Positions 18,535 through 25,937 of a DNA stretch of 64,000 nucleotides are shown in pieces; position 1 is the stretch's first letter, and each line of letters opens with the position of its first letter. The position numbers and the translations under genes were made by a program. The DNA comes from Paenisporosarcina quisquiliarum. Its GTDB lineage: Bacteria > Bacillota > Bacilli > Bacillales_A > Planococcaceae. Where the stretch lies: contig NZ_JAMKBJ010000004.1 of the NCBI RefSeq assembly GCF_027563315.1, forward strand, positions 62,001-126,000. The letters are read 5' to 3'. Below the pieces are notes generated by a model. The model searched no databases and had not been told where the DNA came from. It saw nothing but the letters and a program-made list of their open reading frames with translations.

Positions 18535-18867
18535 TTATGCATCACACATGACTTTTTTGCCTTCTTTAATTAAATCCTCCACTGTACGGCCAGGTGCAGG
18601 AAGTAAACTGAGTAAATGAATCAATACTGGATATTGAGGATGACGAACATTTAAAGACCAGATCGTCCAACGTCCACGTTTTTCTTCACTCACAATCCCT
18701 GCATCTTTTAGTTTTCGCATATGCTGACTGATTGCCGGCTGCGTCATTTCAAGCAGTTCTGTTAATTCACAAACACATAATGATTCATGCATGAGATAAG
18801 TCAAGATTCTTAGACGATTTTGATCACCAATGCCCTTTAAATACTGCTCAAGTGCTATATAATCCAT
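18535..18867 (-). CDS. arsR: Arsenical resistance repressor ArsR
   Basis: 110 residues. ArsR/SmtB winged helix with the As(III)-binding CVCEL motif in the third helix ([22 protein letters not shown]). It represses its own operon and releases DNA on binding arsenite. The frame is open to 18894, but AAGGAG lies six bases before the ATG at 18867, which also gives the normal [18 protein letters not shown] start. Confidence 0.95.
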   Translation of the reverse strand: MDYIALEQYLKGIGDQNRLRILTYLMHESLCVCELTELLEMTQPAISQHMRKLKDAGIVSEEKRGRWTIWSLNVRHPQYPVLIHLLSLLPAPGRTVEDLIKEGKKVMCDA

Positions 18868-18898
18868 AAGCATCTCCTTATCTGTTAATAACAATTAG

Positions 18899-18927
18899 AT
18901 TATATAAGCATTCTCTTATGAATGCAA
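18899..18927 (-). promoter_or_regulatory. ars operon promoter with ArsR operator in the spacer
   Basis: On the minus strand TTGCAT (18922-18927) and TATAAT (18899-18904) are 17 bases apart. The spacer holds the inverted repeat ATAAG-N6-CTTAT (18904-18919), so a bound repressor would cover the promoter. ArsR is the obvious candidate. Confidence 0.65.
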
Positions 18928-18961
18928 CCACGAAATAAGAAAACGAATGAACTGGCTACAA

Positions 18962-18987
18962 AACAAAAAAGATTGCCGAGGCAATCT
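18962..18987 (-). terminator. Terminator hairpin, left copy of a 17-base direct repeat
   Basis: GATTGCCGAGGCAATC forms a 7-bp stem; on the minus strand it is followed by TTTTTTGTTTTG. The same 17 bases recur at 19336-19352, directly after the amidohydrolase stop, where no T-run follows. The pair brackets the structured repeat. Confidence 0.75.
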
Positions 18988-19335
18988 CCAGGTTATTATT
19001 TTTGCATTCAATCAAAAAAGAAGGTGGTCGGCTATTTCTTTCGCTTTCCGCGGACGAAACGCAAGCCTCCTCGGCTCAGCTGTCTCTGACAGCTGCCCCT
19101 GTGGGGTCTTGCTTGTTCCGTTTTTCCGCAGGAGTCTTCAGAAATAGCCGACCACTTTCCTCTTTAAATATTTTGAAGAGAAACACTGACAGAAGTGGTT
19201 TCTGTTGATTAGAGTGGAGATGGTTAAAACACCTGCGGTTACTCGTCACAAAGAAATTAACATTTTCTTGCAATGCACTTTATTTCAATAGTATGCAGTT
19301 ATATTCATTCTTTTGTTGTTTTTCATCAATCTGAT
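18988..19335. repeat. Structured intergenic element, copy 1
   Basis: About 348 bases between two identical 17-base hairpins. The core is a long imperfect palindrome: GTGGTCGGCTATTTCT (19024-19039) pairs with 19140-19155, GCAAG (19061-19065) with CTTGC (19108-19112), and CAGCTGTC (19077-19084) with GACAGCTG (19088-19095). About 180 further bases follow. A second copy at 52894-53269 is aligned over the same parts, with compensatory changes in the stems. It has no convincing gene; the ORFs across it are by-products. Similar sequences are, as far as I recall, common in Bacillales intergenic regions. Confidence 0.85.
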
Positions 19336-19351
19336 GATTGCCGAGGCAATC

Positions 19352-20485
19352 TTATTTTTTAGAAATTGATTTAATTGTATTTAGGATGGTTTGGGTTAGT
19401 ATTGCGATTCCTGTATGTATGCTGTTGTGATTGAATGTCATGTTCGGGTGATGAAGTCCTGGGGACAAATCACAGCCGAGACCTAACATCGTAGCTTTTA
19501 AATTTGGTTTGTATAAGGAATAAAAATGAAAATCTTCACCACCAGGAGTTTCAATTCGGGGTTGTAAGTTTTCTTCACCAATTACGTTAATAATTGCCTC
19601 TTCCATTAAATGATACGCGTCTTCATTCACAATTGCCGCTACCAAACCTTCATGTACATTATATTGGATGTTTACATGATAGATGGATGCCACACTTTCA
19701 ATCACTTCACATACCTTTGTTCGAAGAGTACGCATGGCATCATTTGTTTGAGCCCGTAAATCTAGTGTAAAGGATGCTTTTCCCGGGATTATATTGCCTG
19801 TCTCGCTTCCAGCTTGTAGTTTGGTCATTTTCACTGAACTTGGGATGAGTGGATCCATTCTTAGTGCTTGCAAGCCCTGAATAATAGCAGCCCCTACCTC
19901 AATAGCATTCTTCCCAAGATGAGGTCTTGCTGCATGGGCATCCTCCCCTTGTATGGTGCCTCTTATTAGACTTGCAGCGCCATGACAGACTGCCGCTGAT
20001 GCCGTACCATCGGGTATTTCCTGAATGGGCCTGAGATGGACTCCATACAAATAATCAACATTGTCCAAAACACCAAGACTCAATAGTTTCAATGCTCCCT
20101 GACCTTTTTCTTCAGCTGGCTGAAAAATCCACTTTAACCGGATGCCTTCGGGAAATCCTATTTCTTTCATCGCAAGCAGAGTTCCGACACTGATTGTCAT
20201 GTGTGCGTCATGTCCGCATGAGTGATTTGCTTTGAACACGCCATTGACTTCTTGCCATAGTGCGTCCATGTCTGTGCGAATCGCTATACATGTATCCCCT
20301 TCTCCTACTTCAACGACAAGGCCAGTGCATTCGTCGAATGTTTGAACGGTAAATCCTTCTTGTTCGATTATTTTTTTCAAGTAAGCAGTTGTTCCAACTT
20401 CTTTCCAACTTACTTCGGGATGTGTATGCAAATAGTCAAACACTTCATTTATTCTTGCCCTGTGTGATTCATTGCTGTCTTTCAT
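19352..20485 (-). CDS. M20-family amidohydrolase (AmhX-like)
   Basis: 377 residues, close to the family length. Metal-binding signatures are complete: RTDMDAL, HSCGHDAHM, FQPAEEKGQGA and TPGGEDFHFY; the lid domain contains GEDAHAARPHLGKNAIE. These zinc or cobalt enzymes remove N-acyl groups from amino acids or related amides in the cytoplasm. The exact substrate is open; B. subtilis AmhX is the nearest named relative by overall impression. The GTG at 20494 is part of the GAGGTG site, so the ATG at 20485 is preferred. The stop codon abuts a terminator hairpin separated from its T-run by the structured repeat. Confidence 0.88.
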   Translation of the reverse strand: MKDSNESHRARINEVFDYLHTHPEVSWKEVGTTAYLKKIIEQEGFTVQTFDECTGLVVEVGEGDTCIAIRTDMDALWQEVNGVFKANHSCGHDAHMTISVGTLLAMKEIGFPEGIRLKWIFQPAEEKGQGALKLLSLGVLDNVDYLYGVHLRPIQEIPDGTASAAVCHGAASLIRGTIQGEDAHAARPHLGKNAIEVGAAIIQGLQALRMDPLIPSSVKMTKLQAGSETGNIIPGKASFTLDLRAQTNDAMRTLRTKVCEVIESVASIYHVNIQYNVHEGLVAAIVNEDAYHLMEEAIINVIGEENLQPRIETPGGEDFHFYSLYKPNLKATMLGLGCDLSPGLHHPNMTFNHNSIHTGIAILTQTILNTIKSISKK

Positions 20486-20633
20486 ACCTTTCACCTCATG
20501 AACTTGTTGTTTCTATTACAGTATCCTATTTGGAAGATAAACTTAAGATTAGTTTGAAGAAAATGGATCAATCCAATACGGGACACTGACTCTTTAAAGA
20601 TTAGTCTTGCCTTCTTACTAATATAATATAAAA

Positions 20634-20662
20634 AAATGCCTCGCTAATGCGAGACATTTTCC
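20634..20662 (-). terminator. Terminator after the PfpI-type gene
   Basis: Stem AAATGCCTCGC with GCGAGACATTT around TAAT, followed by T-run on the minus strand. Confidence 0.7.
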
Positions 20663-20664
20663 GA

Positions 20665-21183
20665 TTATATTTGTTCTAGTAATTTCAATGATTCACGGTT
20701 AAAGGCAGGAATATCATCAGGTTGTCGGCTCGTGACCAATTGGTTTTGGCAAACAACTACTTCTTTATCCACATATTTTGCTCCCGCATACAACATATCT
20801 TGAGCGATCGACTTATAACCTGTGGCATCTCGACCTTCCAAAGTTTTTGCTGTGATGAGTAACTGTGGTCCGTGACAAATTGCAAAGACTGGTTTTTTAG
20901 CATCCATGAATGATTTTGCAAATGCCACAAAACGATCGTCCTCACGCAATAGGTCCGGTGAAAATCCACCTGGGAGGAATAGAGCATCAAAGTCTTCCGG
21001 CTTTACATCATCGATTCCGTGATCGATTTTCACCATCGCTTCCCCTTGTTTACCCTTCACTTCTTTGCCTGCTTCTTTTTCAATTGTAAAAACCTCATGT
21101 CCCGCTTCGTTAAATGCTCTCGAGGGATCCATATATTCAACGTCTTCAAACATATTCGTGATTAATGTTGCAATCTTCGCCAT
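20665..21183 (-). CDS. DJ-1/PfpI-family protein (YraA/general stress type)
   Basis: 172 residues. Class I glutamine-amidotransferase-like fold with the nucleophile elbow VFAICHGPQLL and the upstream FLPGGFSPDLLR, which supplies the acidic partner. Family members have been described as glyoxalase III, protein deglycase or protease-like stress proteins; activity should be treated as unsettled. Cytoplasmic. The frame reaches a TTG at 21189 only four bases from GGAG; the ATG at 21183 is 10 bases away. Single gene with its own terminator. Confidence 0.87.
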   Translation of the reverse strand: MAKIATLITNMFEDVEYMDPSRAFNEAGHEVFTIEKEAGKEVKGKQGEAMVKIDHGIDDVKPEDFDALFLPGGFSPDLLREDDRFVAFAKSFMDAKKPVFAICHGPQLLITAKTLEGRDATGYKSIAQDMLYAGAKYVDKEVVVCQNQLVTSRQPDDIPAFNRESLKLLEQI

Positions 21184-21248
21184 TTCCAAATCACTCCTTA
21201 AAGTTTGTTCTTATTTAGTATTCCACTAAAATATCCCATTAAACATTG

Positions 21249-21839
21249 TTATCGGTATTTTGAAACCATAGGATGTGCTTTTTCCGAAAAGCGATATGGA
21301 TAATGTACCGCTTCACCTGAATTCTGAATTCCTACACGAGGACCGATTTCCAGCTCCTTGCAACCAGGTCCCGGTGAAATGAAAAGAGGTTCTTCAGCCC
21401 AATGGTGTCCATAATAACTCATGCCCACTCCAAGTGCTTTTGCAAGCTTTCCAGGTCCGTTCGTCCAATTTTTCATTGGGGTTGTCCCCCTGAATTGCTG
21501 CATTAGATCAAGTCCTTCAATAGGTTCACCAGCGCGCAATAACACCGCCTCTGGTTTACCGACAGGTCCGCTTACAATATTCATCAATGTATGTGTGTGC
21601 ATTTGATATGTATAGACAAGACCAGCTTCACCAAACATAACTTCTGTTCTTTTCGTTCGGCGATTTCCGAAACTATGTGCTGCGCGATCTTCAGGACCCA
21701 TGTACGCTTCCGTTTCAATTATTTTGGCAACCATTAATCCTGATGGATGTTGATGGACGATATATTGACCAATAAGATTTTTCGCGAGATTAATTGTACC
21801 TTGCTGAAAAAAGTCGGATGAAATAGGATGGAAATTCAT
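21249..21839 (-). CDS. 3-methyladenine DNA glycosylase (AAG/MPG family)
   Basis: 196 residues, the usual length. Mammalian-type alkyladenine glycosylase that removes alkylated purines in base excision repair. Motifs: LAKNLIGQYIVH, ETEAYMGPEDRAAHSFGNRRTKRTE (with the catalytic Glu), GLVYTYQMH, AVLLRAGEPIEG and NGPGKLAKALGV. The ATG at 21839 is seven bases from GGGG; the one at 21845 is too close. Confidence 0.95.
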   Translation of the reverse strand: MNFHPISSDFFQQGTINLAKNLIGQYIVHQHPSGLMVAKIIETEAYMGPEDRAAHSFGNRRTKRTEVMFGEAGLVYTYQMHTHTLMNIVSGPVGKPEAVLLRAGEPIEGLDLMQQFRGTTPMKNWTNGPGKLAKALGVGMSYYGHHWAEEPLFISPGPGCKELEIGPRVGIQNSGEAVHYPYRFSEKAHPMVSKYR

Positions 21840-22000
21840 GTACATGCCCCTTTCTATTGATATAGACTATATTAAACCATACTTATTTCCACTCGTTTTG
21901 TTTGCCGCATTAGCTATTCGCTACGCCAGTTCCTCCCCGAAAAGGGAGCAAAAAATATTTAATCAATACATCGAATTTTAATGAAACGGGGATGATAATT

Positions 22001-22306
22001 GTGAAAGATATGATAAAAGAAATTAATCAATTTAGAGACGAACGTGGATGGGGTGGAAATCACGATGCACGCAGTCTGGCAATTTCCATTTCACTTGAAG
22101 CCAGTGAACTATTGGAATGTTTTCAATGGCGTTCAGCCGAAGAAGCCATTGCTCATGATAAACAAGCAATTGTCGATGAGATGGCGGATGTCTTCATATA
22201 CTTGCTTCAGTTCTCAGATGTTATTGGTGAAGATTTACTGGTTGCCGCCCGTGAAAAAATGAAGAAAAACGCAATTAAGTATCCAATACCATCTAAATCA
22301 GTCTAA
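22001..22306 (+). CDS. MazG-like nucleotide pyrophosphohydrolase
   Basis: 101 residues. All-alpha NTP pyrophosphatase of the RS21-C6/iMazG type with EASELLE and DEMADVFIYLL, the acidic pairs that bind Mg2+. It likely hydrolyses a non-canonical or surplus dNTP to the monophosphate. The chosen start is GTG at 22001, eight bases after GGGG; the ATG at 21992 directly touches that site. Conserved core from FRDERGW onward is unaffected. Confidence 0.88.
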   Translation: MKDMIKEINQFRDERGWGGNHDARSLAISISLEASELLECFQWRSAEEAIAHDKQAIVDEMADVFIYLLQFSDVIGEDLLVAAREKMKKNAIKYPIPSKSV

Positions 22307-22393
22307 ATCCTGCCTACATCCATCTATTTTCCTATTGAAGTATAGTTAACTGAATATTATATTATTTAAACAAGCTAATAAGGAGTTGACCGC

Positions 22394-23209
22394 ATGAACA
22401 AATGGAAGTGGTTAATTTGGGTTGCAGCGGGCGCACTCCTCTTCTTTTATACAAGAACGGATACAAAGCACGATGAAGTTAGCGCAAAACCAACAGACAT
22501 TCAAACATACGATCCAAAATATAATCCGAATCAATCACTGGCTGACTATTTAGTTTTTCGTTCCATGATGTCAGGACAAGCCAAAATGGCCATTACTGGC
22601 AGTAGTGTCACACGCGGATCCGGATCTTCCCATCAATCCAAAACATGGCGTGGTCGAATCGAAGCGAATCTTCGAAATACGAATCCAGCTTTAAGAGATC
22701 TCACCATTTCGAATCACGGTCACTCAGGCTATACTTCGGTCAGGTTACTGGAAGACCATGTTACTGCTCCAATTTTACAAGAGCTGCCTGATGTTTTATT
22801 CATAGAGACATCAGTAATCAATAATCACAACAAGAATGTTTCACTGGACGACACTTTCGCTTCTTTGAATTCCTTGTACAAGTTGTATTCTGATGCATTA
22901 CCGGAAGCTCGCATCGTTTTTCTATCTCCAAACCCATGCACCGAAAATAAATTCGGGCCAACACTCAATCAGTTTGGACTGAAGTTTACCGATTATGTTG
23001 AGGAAACGGCTGACTATATCAAAAAACAAGGATGGAATTATTTTGATACACATGGCGCCATGCTGTACCATATGTCATCAAAAAACATCACACTTCCATC
23101 CACATTAAAGGATGGCATTCACCCGAACGATCGAGGATATAAAATTTGGGCCGACGTATTATGGCCATTCGTTCAACAAAAACAAGGCACTACTCCAAGT
23201 ACTATGTAA
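22394..23209 (+). CDS. Membrane-anchored SGNH/GDSL-type hydrolase
   Basis: 271 residues. An N-terminal signal anchor (about 5-20) leads to an extracellular SGNH fold. Block I is ITGSSVTRGSGSS with the catalytic Ser, a Gly/Asn block follows in NHGHSGYTSVRL, and block V is DGIHPNDRGY with Asp and His. Such proteins act on acetyl or lipid esters at the surface; the target, for instance wall polymers, is unknown. AAGGAG precedes the ATG. Confidence 0.87.
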   Translation: MNKWKWLIWVAAGALLFFYTRTDTKHDEVSAKPTDIQTYDPKYNPNQSLADYLVFRSMMSGQAKMAITGSSVTRGSGSSHQSKTWRGRIEANLRNTNPALRDLTISNHGHSGYTSVRLLEDHVTAPILQELPDVLFIETSVINNHNKNVSLDDTFASLNSLYKLYSDALPEARIVFLSPNPCTENKFGPTLNQFGLKFTDYVEETADYIKKQGWNYFDTHGAMLYHMSSKNITLPSTLKDGIHPNDRGYKIWADVLWPFVQQKQGTTPSTM

Positions 23210-23214
23210 AGATC

Positions 23215-23247
23215 AAAAAGCACATCTCTTACCGAGTTGTGCTTTTT
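23215..23247. terminator. Bidirectional terminator (SGNH gene / opu operon)
   Basis: Stem AAAAAGCACA with TGTGCTTTTT around a 13-base loop, between convergent genes. Confidence 0.75.
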
Positions 23248-23263
23248 GTTTTATGTCCATTTG

Positions 23264-24178
23264 TTATTTCTTAATCAAACCTTTTTCAATTAAGAAGTCA
23301 CGTGCTACATCTTCTGCTTTTTCACCGTCAATATCGACACGTGCATTCATTTTTTGCATATCTTCCAAAGAAATCTTCCCTGCCAACTCGTTTAGCACCT
23401 CTTCAAGTTCTGGATACGTTTTTAAAGTTTCCTCACGAACAAGTGGTGCTGCATCATATTTTGGGAAGAAGCCTTTATCATCTGTAGTAATCGCTAAGTC
23501 AAATCGTTCGATACGGCCGTCTGTAGTAAATGCCGTAATAACGTCAACGTCACCTTGTTTAACCGCTTCATACATTACGTTTGGATCCAGACTTTCTTCT
23601 CCTGAAAATTCAAATGGATAGACTTTCAGCATAGCATCGTAACCATCACCTGGACGCTCATAAAAAGCATGGGGTGCACCGAACACGATATCTTCTTTTT
23701 TGGATGCTTCAACCAAGTCCGAGTATGTTTCAGCATTATACGGTTTATCTTTGCCATAAGCTAACGTGTACGTATTTTCAAAGCCTAGTGGTTCCAACCA
23801 TGTGACACCGAATTTTTCTTCGTATCCTTTACGAACACGGTCCAGAATACTGTCGGAGCTTTCGCCTTGCTCCAGCTTTTCTTCCAATACGGATTGCAAA
23901 CCTGTGCCCGTATATTCTACATAGACATCGATATCACCTTTTTCAATCGCCGGTGTTAAGATTGCGACCTCGCCTAGTCCTTCTTTATATTCCACTTCAT
24001 AATCTGTTTTAGATTCAACATACTGACCTAATATCTGGGGTAAAATGAATTGCTCTGTAAATTGTTTCCCACTTATTACTATTGGTTCACTAGCATCGCC
24101 GCCTGCATTATTTGAAGAGCCACAACCTACTAAAGCAACTGATGCAAATAGTGCTAATCCTGCTAACCTTTTTTTCAT
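23264..24178 (-). CDS. opuCC: Compatible-solute ABC transporter, binding lipoprotein
   Basis: 304 residues. Signal peptide with lipobox LVGCGSS, so a membrane-anchored extracellular lipoprotein. The mature part is an OpuAC/OsmX-type binding domain (VISGKQFTEQFILPQILGQYVE, then VYVEYTGTGLQSVL), which recognises quaternary amines such as glycine betaine, carnitine or choline. It is last in a three-gene operon after permease and ATPase. The exact substrate is not determined; the symbol follows the closest Bacillus naming. Confidence 0.9.
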   Translation of the reverse strand: MKKRLAGLALFASVALVGCGSSNNAGGDASEPIVISGKQFTEQFILPQILGQYVESKTDYEVEYKEGLGEVAILTPAIEKGDIDVYVEYTGTGLQSVLEEKLEQGESSDSILDRVRKGYEEKFGVTWLEPLGFENTYTLAYGKDKPYNAETYSDLVEASKKEDIVFGAPHAFYERPGDGYDAMLKVYPFEFSGEESLDPNVMYEAVKQGDVDVITAFTTDGRIERFDLAITTDDKGFFPKYDAAPLVREETLKTYPELEEVLNELAGKISLEDMQKMNARVDIDGEKAEDVARDFLIEKGLIKK

Positions 24179-24189
24179 GTATTTTCCTC

Positions 24190-24831
24190 CTAGCGTGTTT
24201 TCATTCCTTTTGGTGTTGCCTTCTTTTCAACCCACTTCAGTAATAAATCAAAGCTGATAGCTAGAAGTGCTACAGGTAGTGCACCTGCAAGGACTAGCGA
24301 ATTATTATACGATTGCAAACCTCTATAAATCACATCACCTAGTCCGCCGGCACCCACAAAAGTAGCAAGCGTTGCGATTCCGACTGTCAGGACGGTTGCC
24401 GTTCTGATACCAGCCATAATAAATGGCAAAGCAAGAGGGAATTCAATTTGTTTCAATATTTGGGTCCGTGTCATCCCCATCCCTCGACCCGCTTCAATAA
24501 TTGAAGAGTCCACACTGGTTAACCCTGTATAGGTGTTACGGAGAATCGGCAACAGCGCATAAATAATAAGTGCAATGAGAGCTGTTTTTGAACCAATTCC
24601 GATAAGAGGTACTAGGAAACCGAATAGCGCTAAACTTGGTATCGTTTGAAATATTGCGGTGATGCCGATTACCGGTTCCGCGTATTTCCGATAGCGCGCA
24701 ATCAATATCCCAAGTGGCAAAGCAATCGCAATACCTATTGCCAGTGCCACGAAAGATAAATAGATGTGTTCAAGAAAGGCTTGCTGAATCAGGTCAGAGC
24801 GACTTTGGAGGGTCTCTAAGAAATCATTCAT
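24190..24831 (-). CDS. opuCB: Compatible-solute ABC transporter, permease
   Basis: 213 residues, about six membrane helices, with the ABC permease EAA-type loop EAGRGMGMTRTQILKQIEFPLALPFIMAGIRTA. It would form the membrane channel as a homodimer because the operon has no second permease. The ATG at 24831 overlaps the ATPase stop by 8 bases; the upstream GTG at 24843 is less likely because it belongs to the AGGTG site. Confidence 0.92.
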   Translation of the reverse strand: MNDFLETLQSRSDLIQQAFLEHIYLSFVALAIGIAIALPLGILIARYRKYAEPVIGITAIFQTIPSLALFGFLVPLIGIGSKTALIALIIYALLPILRNTYTGLTSVDSSIIEAGRGMGMTRTQILKQIEFPLALPFIMAGIRTATVLTVGIATLATFVGAGGLGDVIYRGLQSYNNSLVLAGALPVALLAISFDLLLKWVEKKATPKGMKTR

Positions 24832-25801
24832 TAGAAGAAGCACCTACTTCCTTTGCAAGTACGGCTTTCAACAATGCAGATTGGTCCATGTAACCGACAA
24901 ATTCTTCATCCTTATATACAGCCAAGACATCTGTATGAGGCTGCTCTAACAAGGCAATGGCTTGTTCCACTTCTTCTGAAGAGTTTATAGACACAATTTG
25001 TTCGCCTATTTTAGATTGCATGTAGTACGGTGATAACTCGCTCATCTTCCATTTGCCAAATGAACGTTTTCGATTAATACGCTCTTCTCCGATAAAATTG
25101 CGCACGAACTCATTGGCAGGTTCGTTTATTAGTTCTTGAGGAGATCCTGTTTGTTCTACTTTTCCAGCACGCAGAACAATCATATGGTCGGCAATTTTCA
25201 ATGCTTCATCCATATCATGTGTAACAAAGACAATGGTTTTTTGTATATTTTCCTGAAGATTGCGCAATTCGTCTTGAAGTTGTTCGCGACTAATTGGATC
25301 AAGCGCACTGAATGGTTCGTCCATTAAGATAATGTTAGGGTCTCCAGCAAGTGCACGTACTACACCTACACGTTGTTGCTGGCCACCACTTAATTCAAGA
25401 GGAAAACGATTTAAATATGTATCCGGATCCAGTCCGACAATATCCATCAGTTCACTTACGCGTGTTTGGGTTTTTTCTGCAGTCCATCCCTTTAAAGTTG
25501 GGACAAGGGCAGCATTTTTAGCAATTGTCATATGCGGGAATAAGCCGATGCGCTGAATGACATAGCCTATCGAACGTCTAAGTTCCACTTCATCACGTTC
25601 TTTAATTGATTTTTCATCGATTAATATGTCGCCTGAGGTCGGTGTTTCCAACCGATTAATCATTTTCATCAATGTGGTTTTACCACATCCGCTGGGACCA
25701 ATAATAACCGTTAACATACCAGTCGGGATGATTAATGAAATTTCTTTCAATGCTTCCGTTCCATCCGCAAACCTTTTCGTAACTTTATCAAATCTAATCA
25801 C
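24824..25801 (-). CDS. opuCA: Compatible-solute ABC transporter, ATPase with CBS region
   Basis: 325 residues. Walker A GPSGCGKTT, signature LSGGQQQRVGVVRALA, Walker B NIILMDEPFSALD and H-loop VTHDMDEALKIADHM define a quaternary-amine uptake ATPase. The C-terminal 80 residues contain one CBS-like unit (VSINSSEEVEQAIALLEQ ... VGYMDQSALLKAV), whereas OpuCA-type proteins usually carry a CBS pair; ionic-strength or c-di-AMP sensing through it is therefore uncertain. The start is GTG at 25801, eight bases after AAGGGG. First gene of the operon. Confidence 0.92.
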   Translation of the reverse strand: MIRFDKVTKRFADGTEALKEISLIIPTGMLTVIIGPSGCGKTTLMKMINRLETPTSGDILIDEKSIKERDEVELRRSIGYVIQRIGLFPHMTIAKNAALVPTLKGWTAEKTQTRVSELMDIVGLDPDTYLNRFPLELSGGQQQRVGVVRALAGDPNIILMDEPFSALDPISREQLQDELRNLQENIQKTIVFVTHDMDEALKIADHMIVLRAGKVEQTGSPQELINEPANEFVRNFIGEERINRKRSFGKWKMSELSPYYMQSKIGEQIVSINSSEEVEQAIALLEQPHTDVLAVYKDEEFVGYMDQSALLKAVLAKEVGASSNE

Positions 25802-25937
25802 AGCCTCAGCCCCTTTTAAGCTTCAGTATGTATATCCTTTTTCTTTTACCCGTTTGTAATAGGAAGTATGCACATTTCCCTATGCTTATTTTCAAAAAAA
25901 CACATCCACTCGATTAGTTTAACCGAGTGGACGCAGC

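Noticed and set aside
18947-19208. Plus-strand ORFs of 66-68 codons over repeat copy 1 and a similar 72-codon ORF over copy 2 (52941-53159)
   Set aside because: They lie in the structured repeat; differences between the copies keep base pairing and change amino acids. No ribosome binding site. They are by-products of the repeat.
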